Source of the DNA: Agriotes lineatus
Lineage: Eukaryota; Arthropoda; Insecta; Coleoptera; Elateridae
Reading direction: 5' to 3'
Assembly: GCA_940337035.1 (NCBI GenBank)
Contig: CALNHX010005837.1
Span: forward strand, 36,144-100,143
DNA: 64,000 bases
Program-made: the position numbers and the translations under genes
Shown: piece by piece, positions 55,317-64,000 of the stretch
Position numbering within the stretch: the first letter of the stretch is position 1
How the letters are laid out: each line of letters opens with the position of its first letter
Notes under the pieces: generated by a model
What the model saw: only the letters and a program-made list of their open reading frames with translations
The model's database searches: none
Told to the model about the DNA's origin: nothing

Positions 55317-58300
55317 TTAGGAAAGACTTAAAACTCTCGTAGCCAACAAAAGGTTACCAACAACTCCAACGAGCTCTGGCTTAGCATTTTGCACTCTATT
55401 CCTTGTTGCCATTCCATAAACTCCTTTCAATAGGTGGTATAAATCAGAGTAGAACTACAAAAAATACAAATGCATGTACATTTTAACAATAGAAGCTTTA
55501 AACATACATGCATTCCTTCAACGGGCTCTACACTAAATGTCTGACTAACTTCAGTGCAGTCAATAAACATTGCTCTTAAAGGGGTTACGTATAACATGGA
55601 CTGAGAAATCTGAAAAATCCTCGATTATTTATTTTAATAAGAATTGTACATAAGTTACTTGTTTCATTCTTTCAGGCTTATATTCCCTCATCTGCATTAC
55701 AATACTTCTGCGGCCGGCAATTATATTCCAACGTGACCATACAAAATTGAAGCAAGTACAAAGCTGCGCCATGTGGTAATATAAATGTTCTTCCATGGGC
55801 CAATGCTTTTCACATGTATCTATTAAAATAATGTTGTTTTAAATTTCACACCAATCATACCGATTACAAACTTTCGACATAACAGAAGGCATCAAACCCA
55901 GGAAAAAAGTCTAGACCTCCTTCCTGCAAAATCTATAGAAAGAAAATCTCATCACAATTCCGATACTGTTACTTATCCATTTATACCCGCATCAATTTTG
56001 GAAGTTTATAGTATTTTCCAACAATTTCCTGGAGTGCATTGTTTGGGGTATTTTGAAACTGCAAAATGCATACTAAATCATTCTTTACGTTAAATTCTAC
56101 CATAAGAATGGCAGCAGTGAGTTGAAACGTAACGGTGCCACTAAAATTTAGACATGTAACATTTGAAATTGTTAAAATCAGATTAATTTCACTTTAGCTC
56201 CGGCTTTAACTCCCATGCCTGAAAAGGCATATTTTGGTACCTATTTGCAGCTAAGGAAAAGCAGCCAAACCTTGCCGTTCTGAATGTCATGTACCCTTTT
56301 TCTTCGATGTGTTTTACATCATGGATGTCTTCGGTGGTCCAGACTCGTTTCACATCATCCCACTGGCATATTGTAGGAATATCTAGCCACATAATGTGTT
56401 GTGGGAGCCTTAAAATGCTGAATGTTGAAAGGAAGGGTTAGTTTTTAGACTAACTTACGTTAAAGTAACAAGGATTAGTCGATCTAATTCATCTTCCTGC
56501 CTTTTCACTTCTTCTTCAAGTTCTTCGGGTTCGCGCTTTGCTGCTGGATCTATTGGTGGCGGTGTGTGGTAGTCAACGTGAAATGGAACATCTCCCAGGC
56601 ATTTAGGTATTTCTACTAATTGAGATGAATTTAGATGAGTTAGAATGTACATTTGAAATCATTCAACAATCACACTTATAAGACTTCCCATTTTATCATG
56701 TAACAGCTAGATATATACTGCAACAAGTCAAGATATTTCAGGCCTGTAAGGCAGCCCTCCATAACAATAAATCGACAATACCTTTTCCAAACATACTACC
56801 TCAAGCATTTAATTTCTTTTGAATTCGAAACTCAAATACTTAATAATTTTCGCAAGACCAATATCAAACTATGAATAAAAATGCGGATTCATCACTAAAC
56901 ACAATCTCTATCATAGTTTCACAAAATTTTTCTGTGACATTTGCGCCCGTGCAAATTAAATTTACACATATGTGAAAAATTACACGATAGATGTTCGACC
57001 TTCGCCATCCGTGCATTTGGTAATGCGCAGTTTCGCGTAGCGGGTACCCGCAAAGCAAGCCCACTCTTCTCTCCCCAGAAGAAGATTCAAGTAGACGGGG
57101 GCCCGAACGGGTATAAAAGTACAACGCCCCGCCCGTTCAAATCACTTCCGAGTCCAGCTTCATCCGACGAAGCAACTAGCCCGAATCCCAAGAAGGCCAG
57201 CGAGCTCAAGCCCAGACTTTCGTGTTGAGCTTCATGGGGCCTGAGGCCCAACGAGCTCAGTTCATCCCGAGAAGCGAGCCCCTCCAGTCCGAAAGAACAT
57301 GAGTCGAGGGCTCCACCAGAAGAAGACGTCCACAGTTTTATTTTTAGATTTTTTTACATATGTTAGATACCTATGCAATACATCTTAAGTTTAATAATTT
57401 ATTATATGTAATAGCTGTTAGTAATCCAAGTCTTTCAATTTTCTTAGTCTAAATAATCAAGCAAACATCGAACTCTCGGCCTTTTGAACTACAAAATGAA
57501 TTTAAAAACTCGGTTTCCTTGCACCACTGCATCTGATATTATCCTCTTCGAATATTTCATATGCTTCTCGTGCTTTGTAACACCAGTTTCCATTTTTTTT
57601 ACTACGGTTTGTTGGCGACTCCCGATTGTGTGACGCCCAGCGCAGAAACGCCCCCATCCTGAGGTACGAGTGAGAGAGGAACTAGAGATTAACATGCGGA
57701 AGATCTCCTCGTCGAGGGAAAAGGGTTTAAGACAAACACCTTTCCGTAGGTTTCCGCCGAAAAATCAATTTGAATATTTTTTGTGTTTGGATTTGATAAT
57801 TGTAATCAGTTTTAATTTCTTACAAGTTAATTTTTTTAGGTTAGGTTTGGTTTAAAAAATACGAAACGTGTACTTAACCGCAAAAATGTGGGTAAAAATT
57901 ATTACGCTAAATTCGGGGAGAGGCAAATGTAGATAGCAACCCTTGCATAATATGTCCCATTCGAATCGCAAAAGATTTAAATTGATCTTCGGCGCGAAAA
58001 CTATAAAATTCTGTGTGCTCCGTTTAAACCTTGTTCCACTCGAGGAGTAGAATAATTTAGGATTTTAAAATTGTCAAAAAATTTTAACTTCCACCCGCCG
58101 TATCTCAAAATAGAGGTTTTTCCGCATGGAGAATGCCAGTAAAGAAGGTTTTCCGCTGTAAAAATGTAAGGGTTAGCAAACGTCGTCGCTATACTATATT
58201 TTCCAATTCTTTTTAATCAAAACTCTTGTTACACTTAGCTTACAACTACGTTTTACACAATGGCTCGGGTAGAGATTATTGAGTATTCACTGACGAAAGC

Positions 58301-61300
58301 TAAAATCATAATTTTCTTGTTGTTTTCCTCTTTAGCCAGGACAGCTTTTTTATTATTGTTAGCACAAACGCATTCCTATATTGCAAAAGTAGTTTAACAA
58401 TTCGTTTGAGAGTTGAGTGAAGGCGAAGGCTTGTTTTGATAAGTTCGTTTAAATAAACCTTTAAGCGCGCCAAGTAAATTGTGACCAAATGTGGCGTCTT
58501 GCTCCGAGCGTCTAATAAACAACCCGCCAATTTTTTTACTTTTTACAACAGCTAGCAATCTGCTGTAATCTGTACAATATATGTACGCTTGCTATATAAT
58601 TGGTCTACTATATTAGTAGTGATGAACCATTGTGGTTAGAATTCAGAAGTTAACTTGTTAGATGCGTTTAAAATTCTACAGCCGAGAGAAGTAACGCCAT
58701 CAGTTCTTAGAGAGCTCTCAACAGGTCCTTTTTTTCGATTCCGCGATGTGACCACTAGATGTCGTCGGGTGTCTGCCTGAGCAGCACAAACACATGCTAA
58801 ATGGAAGATTTGCTGGAAGTGTGTTTTAAAGTGTAGCCCGGGAAACTTCCAAATTCCTTACAATGCCGCCAATTTGCAATTATTCCTTAAAAAACTTACC
58901 GATTCACGTACCGTTCAATTAAGTTTTCGGCCATGAGCCGGATGTGAAAATTCTCTAATAATAGTGCATACATACGACGGTTAATGTTGGAGTTCTCCGG
59001 GCTGAAAATAGCGCAAAGTAAATCGTCTGACGCCGTTTTTTGCCCGGCTATATCAGTCGGTAGAGCATGAATCTCTTAATGTCAAGGTTATACGCCAAGT
59101 TGGGCGCCAAAACGTCTGCTACATGCTAAAACAGTACTCACAACAGGTTTAAGGCGTTGAGAATTTAGCTACGTTAAATCTCCAGTCGGCTCACAACTAG
59201 TTCAGCGTTGAATAAGGTTAATATGCTCTCGAAAGTATGGGTTTCTAAATGTTGTCAAAATTCATTTTTATTTTTAATGAGGGCGCCACTGCAGACAATT
59301 ATACCAGAAGATGGAACTCCGCAACTGTTGATTAAAGGCTCTAGTTTGGAAAATACTTATTTGAATTGCTTAATAGTCATTTTAGCAAAATAAACTACTT
59401 GAACTAACAGTTCCACCGGGACAGTTTCTGTAAAATTTTAGTTGCATTAAAGGCAGTTTTTGCAGTAACTACTGTTTCTAAAAGTAGTGCTCAGCGACTT
59501 TGCGGCTGCATGAAATTGTCTACCTTGTATGTTTAATATGTAAACAAAACGTTCTTGTAGAATGCATATTATAATATAATAATAGCTTCCTCGTTGCCAT
59601 TTCTTACAATGCAGTTGATTCCGAATGCTACACTCATAAATCACTCTTGTTTAATCAGTAGAGAAAGAGTAAATTATATCGTAATGAATTTTGTATATTG
59701 AGTCTTGAATATGAACATGACCACATACAAGTATGAATAATAATAATAATAATAAATAATAAATAATTTATTTATACCAATCCCAATCTATATATGTACA
59801 TATAAAGAAAAATTAATAAATTGAATTAGACTTAGAATTAGAGATAAATAAATAAATGACTCTCCGCTTAAGCTATAAAGAAGCTTGCGTGCGTTATAAC
59901 TTTAGTCTGCAGGCATAATAAAGGCGATTCAGCAATTGGTAACAATAGATTCTACTCTCTACTATAGATCAACAGAAAGAAGAAAAATTGAACTACAATG
60001 AAGAAGGCTGCTGGAAGTGTGCATAACAACCTGGAGGGAGTAAATGCCTTTTTTCAGCAGAGAGATGAATAGTTAATAACCGATTATGTAATAGTACAGA
60101 AATCCTTGATGAAGAGAGTTAAAGATGTCTAGAGAGGTAAGGACAATATATCAGAAGAAGTGGAAGTGCAAACATGGAGAAGAGTTTAAAACGAAATAGA
60201 GAAGAAATATCTAAATTGAATTACATAGATAAAACGATATACATTGTAGTAGTCACAAGAGGTTACAGGGTAAGTAATTATGAAAAGAACGTTATAAAAA
60301 AGGCAATTAACCACACGCTTGACAGAAGAATGTGACGTGTATAAATCTTTAAAAAAATTACAAAGGGTCTAGTCATATGAGTTAAAAGTTATTGCAACAT
60401 AAAAGCAGATATATGTTTATTGAAAGTTTTGACTTAAACCACATAAACGAACTTGTCATTACCTTATTATCAAATTCACTCCAATTCCTCTGTGTCACTC
60501 TTTTATATTGTAATTTTTTTTAATCAGACCGTAGATGCTATAGAATTATTCTTTTGGCAGTACTTAATTACAGGAACTGACAGGAAATAATTTTTTATCC
60601 AAATTAAGCCCAACTAAGATTAAAATGATCAGTGATACTCACATCTAGTAATGTTCATTTCCATAGACACTAAATCTTGAGGCTGTGGTGGCTGGTAATA
60701 TAAATTTATGGAATATACACCACCGACAATAATGTACTTTCTGAGATTGATGACGTGTTCTTCAACATTCGTCTGCATATTCAGTCGTACTTCCATATAT
60801 AGAGTATCTATAACAAAAGACGGAAGTATATTCACTTTACCTAAACCAATCCTTCCCACCTTCCCCTGAAATAACATGAGTGCTGGCTGAAGGTTCCAAT
60901 TTTCGATAGGGCACCACCGGTATGTTGCCAGCAGCTCGATCCTCGGCCGACAAGAGCTCCGGCTTTTTCTTTCGTTTTACTACTTCTGCACCTTCTTCTT
61001 CATCTGCATCTTTCATAATCTGATGGTTGTCATATTTGTAGTGTAGCTTGGAATACCACTCCTCCAGAGTTGCCTTATAGATTCCTACACAAAAGCATGC
61101 ATGTGTTTGTGGAAAATGGTTAATCTTGGTCAAACGTACCAACAGAATATTGTTCTGGAACAGGGGGTCTCGGGTAGCTTGAGCATAAGTCACTTAGGTG
61201 GTCATATTTCACGTACATTGCACGTATTGCCATGCAATGGCAGTCTATGCTTATAGGAAAGAGAACGTTCATTTGCATATCTGGGAAGTCTATATGTATT

Positions 61301-61306
61301 CGGGGC
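55317..61306 (-). CDS. DNAI7: Dynein axonemal intermediate chain 7-like protein (CASC1 family), 5'-partial, 10 exons
   Basis: Family members are axonemal dynein-associated proteins of cilia and sperm flagella. Exons, high to low: 61306-61140, 61084-60918, 60865-60643, 56615-56459, 56408-56193, 56140-55987, 55923-55872, 55819-55659, 55609-55508, 55454-55317, all phase-consistent, giving 511 residues to a TAA stop. Recognisable stretches are HCMAIRAMYVKYDHLSDL, NLRKYIIVGGVYSINLYY, the repeated family block LPQHIMWLDIPTICQWDD and ANRYQNMPFQAWELKPE. Further on are FFPGFDAFCYVE, FNFVWSRWN and the C-terminal GNLLLATRVLSLS. About 200 N-terminal residues are expected upstream; they are not visible before 64000. 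The 52-nt intron 60917-60866 is the least certain. The donor of intron 55871-55820 is GTTTGT, needed to keep phase. Intron 56616-60642 (4 kb) holds LTR-like, tRNA-like and microsatellite sequence. Other introns are 49-63 nt. Confidence 0.9.
56950..57380 (+). repeat. LTR-like promoter block, copy 2, within a DNAI7 intron
   Basis: The sequence runs CGCGTAGCGGGTACCC, AGAAGAAGATTCAAGTAG, then CCCGAACGGGTATAAAAGTA with an intact TATAAAA (57112-57118). Repeated GAGCTCA words follow, and AT-rich sequence begins at 57340. It is related to 54230-54710. It resembles the U3/R part of an LTR. It lies on the strand opposite to the host gene. Confidence 0.55.
59042..59109 (+). pseudogene. tRNA-Lys(CTT)-like pseudogene with encoded CCA
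   Basis: GCCCGGCTATATCAGTCGGT and TAGAGCATGAATCTCTTAAT match the acceptor, D and anticodon arms of insect tRNA-Lys with a CTT anticodon. The 3' acceptor GTTGGGC then G then CCA is also present. The T arm is reduced to about nine unrelated bases, so no B box remains and the copy cannot be functional. A genomic CCA fits retroposition of a mature tRNA. Confidence 0.78.
59738..59770. repeat. (AAT)n microsatellite
   Basis: A run of AAT trinucleotides with variants, in the large DNAI7 intron. Confidence 0.9.
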
Positions 61307-61749
61307 CTAGAGCAAATTAAAACATATATTTCATTAAATAGCACAGTATGAAAGTAGGTGAACAAAGATATAAACGCACATATACACACTTTTTTAATTG
61401 ATTATAATTACCGCTAGAATAATTATCTAATAACGATCATGCATCGTGTCAAATAGTGACTAACCTTTTATAACTGCAATTACGATGTATTTTCTTAAAT
61501 GTTTTGTGTGTGGAAATGAATAGAAATTAAAGAAGATCGCACTGTTATGAAATATAATATGAAGGAAGAAAATAATCTAAAAACATTTCGTGAATAACGA
61601 TAACAACACCAAAAGTAATTGAGACGTCTTCCTATACAATTCAGTTTTATTAAAAGTTTCACTGAGGATAAAAATCCGTACAAGTACACTATTACAGCAC
61701 GGCAGCAACTTTAAGACAAAACCGTCAGTAAAACTACAAAATTGGGAAA

Positions 61750-63050
61750 ATGACGCAGATCCGCTGCCCCAACCCCGTTACGATGAACTGTAACAAAAGG
61801 TTTGCCGGCTAAACTGCAGTGGAGAAGGGGAATTCTTTACTACGGTACGCGAGGTAAAAGATGTTAAATATTGATGCGCCACCACACTCGGGCCAAATCG
61901 GGAAAAACAAAATCAACAACATAGGTGAACGCACTCTGAACGTGGAAGCGAGTGATTCACATTTCTACTTCTACCTTGGCACAGCTTGAGGTGGCGACTG
62001 CACAGCTGAATTGAACCTACCTTTCGTTACACTTGCTTACAATCCATCTGATTTTTTGTACAAAACACGAATGTGCATGCAAACGCCAATGAAAAACATA
62101 AATAACAAACAATAAACTCTATTAAAGTAACAAAGTATGTGAATAACAATGAAAATGGAAATGTTTACTGGTTACCGTTAAAAATAATAGGCCAAAGGGG
62201 TTAGTTAGGTTAAACTGCTACGTTTAAACTAAACACAGCGGTACAATGACAATCAAATGGCATAGCTATATTTCAAACAGTAATAACTCTAAATTTGAAA
62301 CAAAAGAACTACGTTACATAAACGGAATTTAGTGACATTAATTACTTCAATAATGGTGCAACAACGTTTACTTGAACTTGAAAAGCAAAACAACATGTAG
62401 GCAATAAAACTTGACGGTATTGTTCAACATTTTACAATCTAAATCAACCAAAGGGCGCAATTTGCATTTCACTGTAAATGTGTAGGCGGTACAACGTTAA
62501 TAACTAATACCTGATAAGAAGTCAGATGTGCTGAATTAAGTTGTTCTTGTGCAGCTGCAGATCGCATTCCAAGTCATTGCCACAAAATGCGAACAGGAAT
62601 TACTGGAAAACCACATGAAGAAGCGATAATCGAGCGAAAGAGCGGCGTTACATCTCCATTTGGGGTACAAATGAAGCACCTTTACGATTAGCAGGTTTGG
62701 TATGACCACTCGAAGCTCCATTACACTAGCAGGTTTAGCACACGGTTGAGGTATCCACTTAAAATCCCGCTACAGCGGTACAAAAAATGCTAGCTTCACA
62801 ACACGGACACCCCGGCTAAACGTTACCACTACTACGCACGCAAAGCTTGAATTTATAAAACTAGCGTACGGAGAATTGAATTTCGACGAATATAAATGAA
62901 CTGCAAAGCGTTAATATTTAAATAAGCGGAAAGAAGGTTCGTATAGAGTAAAGGTTTGAGTCTTTAACACTAAACTATGAATTTGGCTTAAAGTTATGCG
63001 GAACATACAGGAACGTACTAATTTTGAAGAATTATCCTTACAACACTCAA
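61750..63050. repeat. Dispersed repeat family, most complete copy
   Basis: Blocks in order: CCCCGTTACGATGAACTGTA (61777), GAACTACGTTACATAA (62307), TTGACGGTATTGTTCAACAT (62412), GGCGGTACAACG (62487), AGCGTACGGAGAATTGAATT (62863), GTATAGAGTAAAGG (62941) and GGAACATACAGGAACG (63000). The same series occurs at 2927-4199, partly at 47200-48650, and its end at about 5980-6180. No reverse transcriptase or transposase is encoded. Confidence 0.65.
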
Positions 63051-64000
63051 AAATGGAGAGTCTACAGAAGCGACATGCGCAAACATGCAAATTATTATAC
63101 ATGCAATTATTATATCCTAGACAAATAATTTAAAATCTTTGTAAGCTAATACTAATTTTACAAAATGGATACAGAATGCTAATGAGATTTGGATACACCG
63201 GTGAGATTGTATAAAACCCTACTGGAGCATGTGGTTTGAATCTGACACAATTCCCTAAAAGCCAATATTAGCAGCTATATTTGTGTGGTTAAGCTTTTGA
63301 ACGAATTCTGACTGAGATTGTGAAGAATAATTCAAATCTATGCAATGGGTTCATAAGGAGTCAGAATAGAGACGCTCCTAATAATCATCTTTTAGTACAT
63401 GCAAAGCACAATTAAGTACTATATGCGAAAAGACTACGATCACTGCGAACTCGGATTTTGGTTCACTCATTTAAATACTAGGATTGTGTAACCATGTGTA
63501 AAATTGCCAATTTTATTTCTTTCAAAAAGTGGAAAAACATCTCAGAGCGTCACTTTGATACAGAAGAGCATGTAATTCATGATTAATGCGAGAGTCCAGA
63601 AAAATATTTTTTTTAGTAGAATAAAATAGATGATAGATGCAATTAGGTGACTAGCATAGCAGCAATTAAATTCATGCAAAAATAGAGCACTGAGCTGTCG
63701 TACACAGTGATGACGAGCTTCCTGTAGGACAAATGGTTCAGATGTATGGAAGTATGGAAACATTGAATTGAAAAGCAGTTATTAAAACAATAGTGTGTTT
63801 TGTTTCATAATTTAGTAGATAACTTTTCCAGTTTCCTTCATATATTCATAAAAACAAAATGGAATTCTGTGTCTTTGTTATAGAATCCAAACATGTGGAG
63901 TATTGGAAGGGGTTCCTCTCTTAAACCTCCATTCCTGTTGGTAATATAGTGAAAGTTCTATACAGAGTGAGTTGTTTTCATTGTGCACATAGATATTCCA
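63051..64000. other. No gene recognised; expected direction of missing DNAI7 5' exons
   Basis: AT-rich sequence. The N-terminal exons of DNAI7 should lie here or beyond the edge, but no lysine/glutamate-rich coding block was recognised on the minus strand. Confidence 0.35.

Noticed and set aside
55868..55871. Frameshift in DNAI7 between FFPGFDAFCYVE and the WPMEEHLYYH exon
   Set aside because: Using the GTTTGT donor four bases earlier instead of GTAATC restores phase, so no frameshift is required.

Overview
The window looks like a piece of an insect nuclear genome, probably a beetle. It is AT-rich, its genes are split by very short introns (46-63 nt), and most of the rest is decayed transposable elements. 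The order is my inference; nothing in the sequence settles it.

Two conserved host genes can be rebuilt exon by exon, both on the minus strand. The first is a complete glycogen synthase (12 coding exons, 17605 down to 8033, 686 residues, phase-consistent throughout). The second is the C-terminal 511 residues of a DNAI7/CASC1-type axonemal dynein-associated protein (10 exons, 61306 down to 55317), whose 5' exons lie beyond the right edge. A third, three-exon plus-strand gene at 19479-20856 encodes a SWIM zinc-knuckle plus YqaJ-nuclease-like protein of the kind spread by mobile elements.

Layout: 1-2700 holds foldback elements and an RTE-like LINE remnant. 2690-6340 is one jockey-like LINE cut by at least four later insertions. 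6811-7589 is a four-copy tandem repeat. 8033-17605 is glycogen synthase; its intron 6 is almost wholly a nested transposon and its intron 5 carries a tandem duplication, tRNA-derived SINEs and a 5S-rRNA-derived SINE. 19479-23388 holds the SWIM/YqaJ gene and a hAT transposase relic split by a TA-flanked element. 27188-29540 holds foldbacks and RTE-like LINE pieces. 33760-36408 holds a pogo-type transposase fragment and three foldback/MITE elements. 38008-41021 holds two TA-flanked elements with ACAGGGTG ends. 47200-48650 and 61750-63050 are copies of a dispersed repeat also found at 2927-4199. 51376-51950 is a tandem repeat. 54230-57380 holds two related LTR-like promoter blocks on either side of the 3' end of DNAI7.

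The most informative signal is insertion stratigraphy. Several elements have exact target-site duplications, and removing the element plus one duplication restores the older reading frame or a normal 52-nt intron. Splice sites were assigned by eye using GT-AG, phase and remembered family sequence; no alignment or database search was run.
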